Of a stretch of 64,000 nt of DNA, positions 35,904 through 44,797 are shown in pieces. The position numbers and the translations under genes were made by a program. The stretch is from Chloroflexota bacterium (lineage in GTDB: Bacteria; Chloroflexota; Anaerolineae; Anaerolineales; Anaerolineaceae), in the NCBI GenBank assembly GCA_016838895.1, contig JAEKNU010000007.1, forward strand, positions 1 through 64,000, given 5' to 3'. Position 1 is the first letter of the stretch; the number at the start of each line of letters is the position of its first letter. The notes beneath the pieces were generated by a model that was given only the letters and a program-made list of their open reading frames with translations, made no database searches and was not told the DNA's origin.

Positions 35904-36293
35904 TTACGTTTTCGTTCCGGCTGCCAATTCATCCTCAAACAGCCACTTTTCACCTTCTTCATAGTTGGCAAACAGTTTCACCATATGCCCTTGATTTAGA
36001 AACACCGTCTCCAGAAATGAAAATTCGCTTGCACGTTTCCCTACAATCAACGCACGCCGTAAAAATAAAGATACCCCGGATTGCTGTGCAGATTCCGGCA
36101 TACTATAAATATCAAACGTATTTACGGTTAACTCGGCTCCCCGCATATCATTTAAAATACGTTTACAATCCGTTTCTGCAACAATATTTGCCACGTCGGC
36201 TGCAACACGCTTAAACACCAGCAATGAAAATTCACCATTGATAATTACAAAAATATAATCTTTTTCATGGCTGTATTTTACTGTATATGCCAT
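35904..36293 (-). CDS. STAS/SpoIIAA-like small protein
   Basis: A 129-residue cytoplasmic protein with the alternating strand-helix pattern of STAS/SpoIIAA-like domains (GEFSLLVFKRVAADVANIVAETDCKRILNDMRGAELTV). No catalytic residues were recognised. The ATG at 36293 has GGAGG five bases upstream; a longer frame upstream has no ribosome site. Role unknown; such proteins often act in signalling or membrane association. Confidence 0.6.
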   Translation of the reverse strand: MAYTVKYSHEKDYIFVIINGEFSLLVFKRVAADVANIVAETDCKRILNDMRGAELTVNTFDIYSMPESAQQSGVSLFLRRALIVGKRASEFSFLETVFLNQGHMVKLFANYEEGEKWLFEDELAAGTKT

Positions 36294-36505
36294 ACCACCC
36301 TCCCAGTCAAAACCAATAATCAAAATTTGGACATGTTTACTAATTTTATTTTTAGGATAGCTTCGAAGTGAGATTTGGTGTAAATCTATCTGACCAATAA
36401 ACAAATTAAGCTATAAGGAAGAGTACCTTTTGTCTGTAAGAACATTATAGAGCTTTCCCAGTGAAAAACAAAACTCGTGCTCAAAAAAGTTTATGTATAA
36501 ATCAA

Positions 36506-36537
36506 AACAAAAAAAGACCGTACACTTGTACGATCTT
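36506..36537 (-). terminator. intrinsic terminator of tRNA-Leu
   Basis: On the minus strand an 11-bp stem with one G-U pair (36537-36527 with 36524-36514) and a two-base apparent loop is followed by a long T run (36513-36506). Confidence 0.82.
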
Positions 36538-36540
36538 GTG

Positions 36541-36624
36541 TGGGGCGAGAGGGGGTCGAACCCTCACGATGTCACCATCGACGGATTTTAAGTCCGTTGC
36601 GTCTGCCTATTCCGCCACCGCCCC
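36541..36624 (-). tRNA. tRNA-Leu (anticodon UAA)
   Basis: An 84-nt class II tRNA. The acceptor stem GGGGCGG pairs with TCGCCCC (one G-U), the anticodon stem ACGGA/TCCGT frames the loop CTTAAAA with anticodon TAA at 36590-36588, a long variable arm is present, and the T arm reads GGGTTCGACCC. The discriminator base is A, fitting leucine. CCA is not encoded. Confidence 0.96.
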
Positions 36625-36636
36625 AACGCTTTCATA

Positions 36637-36664
36637 ATTGTAATCCATCTGATGAAATCGTCAA
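36637..36664 (-). promoter_or_regulatory. promoter of tRNA-Leu
   Basis: On the minus strand TTGACG (36664-36659), 16 bases, TACAAT (36642-36637), placing the transcript start a few bases before the mature tRNA 5' end. Confidence 0.65.
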
Positions 36665-36684
36665 GGTTTATATCCCAAATTAAT

Positions 36685-37344
36685 TCATCGTGTCTCCCAT
36701 GATTTTCTCATACGTCGATATACCCTTGAAAAAGTTGAATTGAATCTGACCAATGGACTGGATTCTTTTGGAATAATCATACCCACACGTAAAGCTTCCA
36801 GCATACTTTCTCGGTCATTAAAATCAGGCATTATCATGCGCGTACGGCCAATCTCAATTTTGGTGTGCGCATCCGAACCAGCAGTAGAAAGCAAACCGTG
36901 ATTTTGAGCCGCTTCCAGCGCGCGCAAATTATATTCAGGCAGCAAATTGCGGGCATTGAAAACTTCCAATGCATCAATTTCACTGTAAATTTTTTCCAGG
37001 TTTTCCAATTTCCATCCTCTGCGTGGATCAAACGGATGTGAAATACTAATCACCCCGCCTTGTTCACGGATCGCTGCAATGGTCTCCATAGGAGACATTC
37101 TTGACGGAATTTTTTCTTTAATCAAATAAGCCAGGATTTCGCCCTGATCGGTCATTACTTCTTCGCCTATTAATACCAGATCCGGTGCTAAAGCCTGCGC
37201 TCGCAAGGCTTCATGTATGCTGTTGTGGTCTGTGATAAAAATGCGATCTAAACCAGCCTGTCTGGCAGTTCTAATTAATTGTTCTGCGTCAACCAGTGAA
37301 TCCGGTGATCCAGTGGAATGACAATGAAATTCTACATGTATCAT
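36685..37344 (-). CDS. PHP-domain phosphoesterase, short form
   Basis: A 219-residue PHP protein with FHCHSTGSPDSLVDAEQL, FITDHNSI, SISHPFDPRRG and TAGSDAH metal-binding motifs. It is shorter than the PHP gene at 13423 and lacks the inserted region between the second and third motifs. The substrate is unknown; relatives are phosphoesterases or histidinol-phosphatase-like. It has its own predicted promoter upstream. Confidence 0.85.
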   Translation of the reverse strand: MIHVEFHCHSTGSPDSLVDAEQLIRTARQAGLDRIFITDHNSIHEALRAQALAPDLVLIGEEVMTDQGEILAYLIKEKIPSRMSPMETIAAIREQGGVISISHPFDPRRGWKLENLEKIYSEIDALEVFNARNLLPEYNLRALEAAQNHGLLSTAGSDAHTKIEIGRTRMIMPDFNDRESMLEALRVGMIIPKESSPLVRFNSTFSRVYRRMRKSWETR

Positions 37345-37371
37345 ATTCGTTTCCTCTACTTATCTATCTCG

Positions 37372-37399
37372 ATTATATCGCACATCCAATACCAGCCAA
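37372..37399 (-). promoter_or_regulatory. promoter of the short PHP gene
   Basis: On the minus strand TTGGCT (37399-37394), 16 bases, TATAAT (37377-37372), about 28 bases before the start codon. Confidence 0.55.
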
Positions 37400-37559
37400 A
37401 GGAAAGAAAATTTTGTTAACTAAATCTTAAAATTTATAGCTACAAAAGCAACCTAAGCAATGGTAAACTATAAGAAACTTTCATACTGACAATAAAATGG
37501 GTTTGTGCCGGAATTTATTTGATTCACTCACAATCACCAATATAAAAAGGGATTATCAC

Positions 37560-38516
37560 ATGTATTCTGAAAGTGAAAAAACTGGTTCGGAAAATGAGAT
37601 TGTAGTCATTGGTGCCGCTGGAATTGATCTTGTCGGCAGACTGACTGAAATGCCTGATCTGGGATCGTCTGTACCTGCAGAAGTCCGTCCATCTTTTGGC
37701 GGTGTGGCACGCAACGTTGCAGAAAACCTGTCAAAGTTGGACCAGAAAGTTACCTTTATTAGTGCCGTTGGGAACAATGTTTTCGGCACTTTGTTACTTA
37801 GTCATCTTTCAGAAAACGGCGTCAACACCGACGCCTGTATCATCAGTGATAATTTTTATACTTCTTCGTATCTGGCAGTATTGGCCGAAGATGGCAGCCT
37901 CAGTTTTGCTTTGGATGATATGCGAGTCATGTCCGACCTGACACCAAAAACCATCCATGAGCAGGAAGAGATTATCAAAAAAGCAGCTTGTGTCTTTTTT
38001 GATGCCAATGTCCCTGAAGATACCATTGCAGCGATTATTAAGATTGCCAATCAGTATCAAATACCCATCTATGCTGATGCAACATCACGTAGCCTGGCAA
38101 AACGTATACAACCCTTCTTACAGCATTTCAAACTACTAAATGCAAATATGAGTGAGATGGAAATCCTCATTGATCATAAATTTGAAATTACCGGACGAAC
38201 CTCGGCATTAAAAGCTGCCCGGATACTGGTCAATCAGGGGGTGGAGATGGTGGTCATCCCCATGGCCGATTTAGGGGTTTGCTACGCTACATATGACACT
38301 AGTGGGCATGTTCCGGCCATTAAAACAAAAATCCTCGATCCCACTGGTGCTGGTGACGCTTTATCCGCAGCTTTGATCTTTGGCATTCTAAACGATATTC
38401 CCATTGATGATACCATTCGTCTTGGTGTGATGGCGGCTTCACTTACCCTTCATCATCCTGGTACTGTTTTACCGAGTATTTCAGTAGAAAAACTATATGA
38501 TATGACGATGAATTAG
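37560..38516 (+). CDS. psuK: PfkB-family carbohydrate kinase, probable pseudouridine kinase
   Basis: A 318-residue ribokinase-fold kinase. The N-terminal sugar site VVIGAAGIDLVGRL, GGVARNVAENLSKL and the C-terminal catalytic DPTGAGDALSAALIFG (anion hole and base Asp) are intact. It is assigned to pseudouridine kinase because the gene for pseudouridine-5'-phosphate glycosidase follows 10 bases later; together they degrade pseudouridine to uracil and ribose-5-phosphate. The ATG at 37560 has AAGGG upstream; an earlier ATG at 37497 adds 21 unconserved residues. Confidence 0.88.
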   Translation: MYSESEKTGSENEIVVIGAAGIDLVGRLTEMPDLGSSVPAEVRPSFGGVARNVAENLSKLDQKVTFISAVGNNVFGTLLLSHLSENGVNTDACIISDNFYTSSYLAVLAEDGSLSFALDDMRVMSDLTPKTIHEQEEIIKKAACVFFDANVPEDTIAAIIKIANQYQIPIYADATSRSLAKRIQPFLQHFKLLNANMSEMEILIDHKFEITGRTSALKAARILVNQGVEMVVIPMADLGVCYATYDTSGHVPAIKTKILDPTGAGDALSAALIFGILNDIPIDDTIRLGVMAASLTLHHPGTVLPSISVEKLYDMTMN

Positions 38517-38525
38517 GGAGAAGCA

Positions 38526-39461
38526 ATGAATTTATTATTACACAAACGCTGGAACATCCGCCCTGATGTTGAACGGGCAATTGTCCATCAACAACCCATC
38601 GTTGCGCTGGAAACCGCTGTTGTTACTCATGGATTACCCTTTCCGACCAATCTCGCTCTTGCACAAAAAATGGAACAAGTAATTCTTGAGGAAAAGGCAC
38701 TGCCTGCTACAATCGGAGTTCTGGATGGCAAAGTACAGATCGGATTGAATGAAAACCAGCTCGCTGAATTGGCTGACCCAAAAACAGAAGTACAAAAGAT
38801 CAGTCAACGCGATTTTGGCATCGCTTTGGTAAGTGGTTTTAATGGAGGTACAACCGTTGGCGGGACGATGGTTGCAGCCTCAAAAGCAGGCATACGTATC
38901 TTTGCTACCGGTGGTATTGGCGGTGTTCATCGTGAACCAGCCTTTGATGTATCGGCTGATCTGATGGCATTGAACAGCATTCCAATGATTGTTGTGTGTT
39001 CCGGGGCAAAATCCATTCTAAACCTCTCCGCAACAATTGAAGTATTGGAAAGTTATGGCGTTCCCGTGATTGGTTATAAAACTGATGAATTTCCGGCATT
39101 CTACGCCGCTGAAAGTGGATTACCGGTTACGACCCGGGTTGATTCCGTCAAAATGATTGCCAAAATTGCCAGAGAACAATGGCGTTCCGGTTTACGAAAT
39201 GCAATTCTTGTCGTACAACCCCCACCTCAGGAATCTGCACTACCCGCCGCCGAAATGGAAACCATTATTCAAGCCGCTATTGAAGATGCTCGTAATAAAA
39301 ACATTTTCGGTGCCGCATTAACACCGTATCTCCTTGATCGGATAAATCAATTGAGTGAAGGTCGCAGCATGTTTGCCAATCTGGCGTTGCTGGAAAATAA
39401 TGCTCGGCTGGCCGCAAAAATATCCCGAGCATATTACAAATCGCGCGATAAAATGATCTAA
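38526..39461 (+). CDS. psuG: pseudouridine-5'-phosphate glycosidase PsuG
   Basis: A 311-residue member of the IndA/PsuG family, which reversibly splits the C-glycosidic bond of pseudouridine-5'-phosphate. Family motifs ALETAVVTHGLPFPTN, ATIGVLDGK, GGTTVGGTMVAA, ATGGIGGVHR, VVCSGAKSILN and GYKTDEFPAFY are all present. GGGAG precedes the ATG. The convergent gene ends only four bases away, with no terminator between. Confidence 0.95.
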   Translation: MNLLLHKRWNIRPDVERAIVHQQPIVALETAVVTHGLPFPTNLALAQKMEQVILEEKALPATIGVLDGKVQIGLNENQLAELADPKTEVQKISQRDFGIALVSGFNGGTTVGGTMVAASKAGIRIFATGGIGGVHREPAFDVSADLMALNSIPMIVVCSGAKSILNLSATIEVLESYGVPVIGYKTDEFPAFYAAESGLPVTTRVDSVKMIAKIAREQWRSGLRNAILVVQPPPQESALPAAEMETIIQAAIEDARNKNIFGAALTPYLLDRINQLSEGRSMFANLALLENNARLAAKISRAYYKSRDKMI

Positions 39462-39465
39462 ATCG

Positions 39466-40437
39466 CTAAGGTACAGTTGGCGAAGGCCAGCGCGTATCTG
39501 TCGGATTGGGGGTGAAAGTCTGCGTTTTTGTTTTCGTGCGCGTTGGTGTATTGGATGCCGTCGGTGTCTTGGTTATTGTTGCTGAGGTCGTGGGAGTACG
39601 CGTATGAGTCGCTGTAGGTGTGCGACTGGCAGTTGGGGTGTTGGATGGGGTATAGCTGGGAGATGGTGTAAACGTTGCAGTGGGTGGATCGCCAACAATC
39701 GTAAATTTACCGGAACTGATCCATGTCATTCCAATATAAATTTGCACATCATATTCTCCTGGCAACCAACTATTGGCCCCTTTGTGACAATCAGTATATC
39801 CATATCCACCAGTACTGGCATCCCATGGTTTGGTTTCATAGCAAATCACTTCCTGATCCGATAGACGTACCCAAACGCTACTCCATTGGACGCCGGTATT
39901 CATTTTGTCATAGCTAAATACACCGAAAATATCAGTTACAGGATGTTGAAATGTCGTCACTGGACTGACCGCCTGATTATTTTCATCGATCGTACGTGCA
40001 AAAATCAACGGGGAGAAAACAACATCTTCTGCAGGTTCAATGGTACTTACAAATTGCTCTGAGACAACAACAGGAATTTGCGGCGTATAAGTGATCTCTG
40101 GTGTGTTGGTAACGGTTGGCGACAAAGTAGTCGTTGGTGTTAGGGTTATTGTTGTGGTTTGAGTAATGGTCGACGTAATTGTAATGGTTGGTGATGGCGG
40201 AAATATCTGATACAAAACTGGTTCAGCCTGACGGTGCAAAAACCAGGCTGTTAATCCCATTGCCAAAGATAAAGCCATATACCACCATCCAGTGGTCATC
40301 TGGCTTTGCCTTTTATGGTAATATAAAATTTTCCTACCGTTGCGGATCAACCCCAAACCATAAAATAAGCTACCTAAAAATCCGATGATCGATAGCACAA
40401 ACGCTGTTTGAACGGCTGTCTGAATGTCAACTTGCAT
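39466..40437 (-). CDS. membrane-anchored Thr/Pro-rich surface protein
   Basis: A 323-residue protein with two N-terminal membrane helices (about 13-33 and 48-66), a Thr/Pro/Ile-rich linker (about 80-120), a compact extracellular region of about 120 residues (SSVWVRLSDQEVICYETKPWD, GEYDVQIYIGMTWI), and a long Thr/Pro/Ser tail (about 245-323). Such TP-rich stretches are common in exported proteins of Anaerolineae and may be glycosylated or span the wall. Domain function unknown. It is divergent from the two kinase genes. Confidence 0.75.
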   Translation of the reverse strand: MQVDIQTAVQTAFVLSIIGFLGSLFYGLGLIRNGRKILYYHKRQSQMTTGWWYMALSLAMGLTAWFLHRQAEPVLYQIFPPSPTITITSTITQTTTITLTPTTTLSPTVTNTPEITYTPQIPVVVSEQFVSTIEPAEDVVFSPLIFARTIDENNQAVSPVTTFQHPVTDIFGVFSYDKMNTGVQWSSVWVRLSDQEVICYETKPWDASTGGYGYTDCHKGANSWLPGEYDVQIYIGMTWISSGKFTIVGDPPTATFTPSPSYTPSNTPTASRTPTATHTRTPTTSATITKTPTASNTPTRTKTKTQTFTPNPTDTRWPSPTVP

Positions 40438-40536
40438 GATGGCTACTCATTACCTAAGACTTAATGCCGATTATAGCATGGCTTCCCAATATGATTAACA
40501 GTTTCGCAAGTTTTACAATTGCCATAGCTTCTTTCA

Positions 40537-40565
40537 TTGCGGAAATGCAGTATTTTAGGTAAAAT
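40537..40565 (+). promoter_or_regulatory. promoter of the kinase pair
   Basis: TTGCGG (40537-40542), 17 bases, TAAAAT (40560-40565); predicted start about 22 bases before the ATG at 40594. Confidence 0.55.
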
Positions 40566-40593
40566 CAAATAAAATTTATATAAAGAAACCTAT

Positions 40594-42705
40594 ATGGCAC
40601 TTCAAATCGACTCCTTGCTTAACAACCGATATCGGATCAAAGCAATCCTAGGTCAAGGTGGCATGGGGGCCGTTTATCAGGGTGTCGATGAAACACTTGG
40701 CATCTCGATAGCGGTTAAGGAAAATTTATTCCTCTCCGAAGAATATGCCAAGCAATTTCAGAAAGAAGCTAAAATCCTTGCCAACTTGAGACATCCCAAC
40801 CTTCCCCGGGTTGGTGATTATTTTTACGTTGAAAATCAGGGCCAGTACCTAATCATGGATTATATCGAAGGCGAAGACCTGCGCGAACGTATTGAACGAT
40901 TGGGTTTAATTCCCCAGTCAGAAGCAATCGTCATCGGTGCAGTGATTTGCGATGCTTTATCCTACTTATCATGCCGTGATAATCCCATTATCCATCGCGA
41001 TATCAAACCTGGCAATATCAAAATCACATATACTGGTGAAATATCACTGGTTGATTTTGGTTTGGCAAAAATCATGGACGGCGGCCAAATCACGTCTACC
41101 GGTGCCCGCGCAATGACCCCTGGTTATTCTCCACCGGAACAATATGGTACCGGCCGTACAGATGTACGCTCCGATATTTATTCTTTAGGGGCAACAATTT
41201 ATGCTGCTGTGACAGGTTCCATCCCCGAAGATGCATTGTCACGCGTAACCGGCAAAGTACAATTAACACCCATACATGAGATTATTCCTGAAATCAACAA
41301 GAAATTTGAAAAAGCCATTCATAAAGCCATGGAAGTGGAAGCCGAAAATCGCTTCCAAAATCCGGATGATTTCAAAATTTCATTGTTAGATGCCGGCAAA
41401 TTACCAAACGTCCTGCCGCTGAATTTATTAGTACCACCACCTCCTGCTGAAGGGGACACAATAACAAAACCGGAAAGGCGTTCTCCTATAGAATATGCCA
41501 CATCACCATATTTTCTGGAGCCGCTGAAAGAGTTCACCGAGTCTCAACTCTCAAGTCAGAAAGGTAAAAATCCTAGACGAAATTTGGCACTATTCTCGAT
41601 AATCACAGCCTTTATGCTGGTACTGATCGCTGGTGCTATATTTTCCTATCAACAACGTGCCTTTTCAAATATGCTTTCAAATATTGTCAATAATTTACCC
41701 GAACCGATTAATTCATCCGGGTTAATCAATAGTGAATTTCAAAATACACCATCACAAGTTATACAGCCTACCAATTCGCTATCTGTGGCGGAATTGGAAA
41801 ACACCGAAACCACATTTATCGAAAGTCGTGAAAATTACCCAATCGTTGGCGGCGGTGCTGAACAAATCCTATTTGCTTCTAACCGTACCAATGTTTTCCA
41901 ATTATGGATCATGAATTCCAATGGCACCGAACAGCGCCAATTAACCAGCGTGATTGGTGGTGCCTGTCAACCGAATTGGTCACCTGATGGTCGCAAGATT
42001 GCATTTATATCCCCTTGTCGTGAGAAGCTGCAACAATACAAAGATGCAAAAATATTTATATACAACATGGAAAATGGTGAAATAGAAGCAATGCCGCAAA
42101 CCGTGTTTGGCGACTATAATCCTGCCTGGGCACCTGATGGTAATCGTATAGCGTTCAGCTCCTACCGAAATGGTGTATCACATATTTATCTGTACTCATA
42201 CATAACTGGAACGCTGGAAGAATTATCTGATTCACGCTATGCAGATATGCAACCCGTTTGGCATCCGGATGGAAAACAAATTGCCATTACCAGAAAAATA
42301 TATTTTCCACATGTATGGATCATTTCAGATACGGGTGTAACACAATATCAATTCAGTGTGACTGGAAATTTGCTTGATATTTGGCCAAGTTGGTCTCCCG
42401 ATGGAGATACAATTTTATATACCCGTAGTGAGGAATCACCGGATGTACCTTGGTTGGTCAGCCAGGAATACGAAGATCGTGGAAGATCTGTAGAAACTGA
42501 GATACCCGTAAAACATGATTATATTCGTCGCCCAATTATTGAAGGACGTTATTCCCCAGATGGCCACTGGATTGTTTTCGAAAGCTGGCCTGATGGAACA
42601 AATCATGATGTTTATGTCATGGATATAAACGGTGAAAACATCATGCGCCTGACAACAGATCCTGGCATTGATGGCAATGCAGTATGGCGACCAACAATAC
42701 AGTAG
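40594..42705 (+). CDS. transmembrane Ser/Thr protein kinase with PD40 propeller, copy 1
   Basis: A 703-residue Hanks-type kinase. The cytoplasmic kinase domain (about 13-265) has LGQGGMGAVY (glycine loop), the VKENLF lysine, HRDIKPGNIK (about 133-142), DFGLAK and the APE-equivalent SPPEQYG. One membrane helix (about 329-352) follows. The extracellular part (about 425-700) is made of TolB-like PD40 repeats (WSPDGRKIAFIS, WAPDGNRIAFSS, WHPDGKQIAI and others), a beta-propeller that may sense a ligand. It starts a two-gene unit. Confidence 0.92.
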   Translation: MALQIDSLLNNRYRIKAILGQGGMGAVYQGVDETLGISIAVKENLFLSEEYAKQFQKEAKILANLRHPNLPRVGDYFYVENQGQYLIMDYIEGEDLRERIERLGLIPQSEAIVIGAVICDALSYLSCRDNPIIHRDIKPGNIKITYTGEISLVDFGLAKIMDGGQITSTGARAMTPGYSPPEQYGTGRTDVRSDIYSLGATIYAAVTGSIPEDALSRVTGKVQLTPIHEIIPEINKKFEKAIHKAMEVEAENRFQNPDDFKISLLDAGKLPNVLPLNLLVPPPPAEGDTITKPERRSPIEYATSPYFLEPLKEFTESQLSSQKGKNPRRNLALFSIITAFMLVLIAGAIFSYQQRAFSNMLSNIVNNLPEPINSSGLINSEFQNTPSQVIQPTNSLSVAELENTETTFIESRENYPIVGGGAEQILFASNRTNVFQLWIMNSNGTEQRQLTSVIGGACQPNWSPDGRKIAFISPCREKLQQYKDAKIFIYNMENGEIEAMPQTVFGDYNPAWAPDGNRIAFSSYRNGVSHIYLYSYITGTLEELSDSRYADMQPVWHPDGKQIAITRKIYFPHVWIISDTGVTQYQFSVTGNLLDIWPSWSPDGDTILYTRSEESPDVPWLVSQEYEDRGRSVETEIPVKHDYIRRPIIEGRYSPDGHWIVFESWPDGTNHDVYVMDINGENIMRLTTDPGIDGNAVWRPTIQ

Positions 42706-42721
42706 TTCACCTGAGGAAATC

Positions 42722-44779
42722 ATGCCTTTATCTGTAAATACCCGATTAAATCAACGCTATAGAATCCTTGAAATCATTGCAATTGGCGGGATGGGCTCTA
42801 TATACAAAGCATTGGATGAAAGTCTCAATATTGAAGTTGCCTTAAAAGAAAACTTGTTTCGCGGACATGATTCCACGCGACAATTTCATTACGAAGCAAA
42901 AATATTAGCCAATTTAAAACACCCAAATTTACCCCGTGTAACTGATCATTTCTCCATTCCAAATCAGGGCCAATACTTGGTGATGGATTTTATTTATGGC
43001 GAGGATTTAAAAGATCGTATTGAAAAATTGGGGGTATTACCTGAAAGAGACGCACGCCTAATTGGTGCGGCAATTTGCAACGCATTATCCTATCTACATC
43101 ATCAGGAACCAAAGATCATTCATCGAGATGTAAAACCCGGAAATATAAAGATTACCCCGGCCGGAGAAGTATATCTTGTTGATTTTGGTTTGGCAAAACA
43201 AGCACACCCGGGTCAGGAAACAACCACCGGTGCACAGGCATTAACCCCGGGATACGCTCCTCCTGAACAATATGGACAGGGGACTGAACCACGTTCGGAT
43301 ATTTATTCACTTGGAGCAACGTTGTACGCTGCTGTAACGGGTGAAGTGCCAGCCGATGCGCTGGCAAGGACCATTGGAAGTGGTGAGCTTGTCCCTATTC
43401 AATCCCTTAACAAACTAATATCTCCCGGATTTGCAAAATGTATTGCTATAGCAATGGCAGTGGACCCAAAAAAACGTTTTCAGAACGCTGAACAATTCAA
43501 AAATGCACTATTAACTGGGGATAGTATTAACACGCAAGATCGCGATACTAAAAATTATCGAATCGCCCCCATGGATGTTAATGCATTACCAACAAGGTCA
43601 GCTTCAAATGGGAAACGCGGGAATACGCATGCACGAACAACTTTTGGTGGAGCACAAAAGAAGGATCCTTCTTTAAAATCCGAATCAACAATCCCACTTG
43701 GTGTAATCATTGGCATTATCACCATCATTGTCCTATTTGGAGCATGGATTGGGTATCGAGTTTTGACCAATATTTATCAGGCAACGCAGCAATCCCAAAT
43801 GCAACCAACCATGGCAGAAATTGTTGAAGCTACTCAAAGTTCAGGATTGACTGAGACGGATGAAGTTCCAACCTCCGATACTCCCGCACCTGCGGATGAA
43901 AACACGCCATCTACAGAGGAAATTATTCTTGATACAACACCTGAAAATGCAATTGGTGGCAGCAGCGGAGTAATCGCATTTGTTTCTACGCGCTCAGGAA
44001 TTCCGCAAGTCTGGACAATGAAAGCGGATGGCTCGGAACCAACGCAAATAACAAATTTACCTGATGGTGCCTGCTATCCGGATTGGTCTCCTGATGGCAA
44101 AAAAATGGTGATTACTTCTCCATGCCGTGAAAAACAAGAACTATACAGAGGATCAGCCTTATTCATCATCAATGCTGATGGAAGTAGTATGCGGCCAATT
44201 ATTTCTGTCCCCGGGGGCGATTTTAACGGAGTCTGGTCACCAGATGGAACCAAAATCCTCTTCACTTCATTGAGAGATAATACGAATATCCCTCACTTGT
44301 ATGTACTTGATATTCAAAGCAATACCTCTACTCGCATAACAAGTGTAGCGAGTCATGACCGCAATGCAACCTGGTCCCCTGATGGCAGCCAAATCGCGCT
44401 TGAATCAACTCGAGTAGGTGTTTCTCAAATCTGGATTATGGATGCGAATGGCGAAAACATAAAAGAATTCACCAATAATGATGTTGGTGCTGGCTACATG
44501 CCCGATTGGGCAGATTCAGGAAATATAATCGTATTCAGTTTGGGCTCAACTCGTGGATTATATGCCAAACAAGTCGAGAATCGCTCCGCTCCTGAGGTTG
44601 AGATAACGAGTATGCGTCCCATCCGTGATGCTGCATTCTCCCCAGATAGCTATTGGATCGCTTTTGAAGGTCAGGAAGGCGACAATAAGGAAATTTTCCT
44701 CATCACCATAAATGGCAGTGGCTTGCTAAATATCACCAAAAATGAGGCCGACGATTTTCACCCAGTCTGGCAACCCTAA
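42722..44779 (+). CDS. transmembrane Ser/Thr protein kinase with PD40 propeller, copy 2
   Basis: A 685-residue paralogue of the preceding kinase, 16 bases downstream. GAGG five bases before the ATG at 42722 fixes the start. The kinase domain has IIHRDVKPGNIK, DFGLAK and APPEQYG, but the glycine loop reads IAIGGMGSIY, with Ala in place of the first Gly. A membrane helix (about 324-345), a Thr/Glu-rich linker and PD40 repeats (WSPDGKKMVITS, WSPDGTKILFTS, WSPDGSQIALES) follow. Likely active; the loop change may alter ATP affinity. Confidence 0.91.
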   Translation: MPLSVNTRLNQRYRILEIIAIGGMGSIYKALDESLNIEVALKENLFRGHDSTRQFHYEAKILANLKHPNLPRVTDHFSIPNQGQYLVMDFIYGEDLKDRIEKLGVLPERDARLIGAAICNALSYLHHQEPKIIHRDVKPGNIKITPAGEVYLVDFGLAKQAHPGQETTTGAQALTPGYAPPEQYGQGTEPRSDIYSLGATLYAAVTGEVPADALARTIGSGELVPIQSLNKLISPGFAKCIAIAMAVDPKKRFQNAEQFKNALLTGDSINTQDRDTKNYRIAPMDVNALPTRSASNGKRGNTHARTTFGGAQKKDPSLKSESTIPLGVIIGIITIIVLFGAWIGYRVLTNIYQATQQSQMQPTMAEIVEATQSSGLTETDEVPTSDTPAPADENTPSTEEIILDTTPENAIGGSSGVIAFVSTRSGIPQVWTMKADGSEPTQITNLPDGACYPDWSPDGKKMVITSPCREKQELYRGSALFIINADGSSMRPIISVPGGDFNGVWSPDGTKILFTSLRDNTNIPHLYVLDIQSNTSTRITSVASHDRNATWSPDGSQIALESTRVGVSQIWIMDANGENIKEFTNNDVGAGYMPDWADSGNIIVFSLGSTRGLYAKQVENRSAPEVEITSMRPIRDAAFSPDSYWIAFEGQEGDNKEIFLITINGSGLLNITKNEADDFHPVWQP

Positions 44780-44797
44780 TTCTTTTATGCTAAAAAT

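Noticed and set aside
39481-39680. Direct repeats in the Thr/Pro coding region as a tandem repeat element or CRISPR
   Set aside because: The repeats are imperfect codon-level repeats of Thr-Pro stretches inside a single reading frame, without spacers of uniform length.
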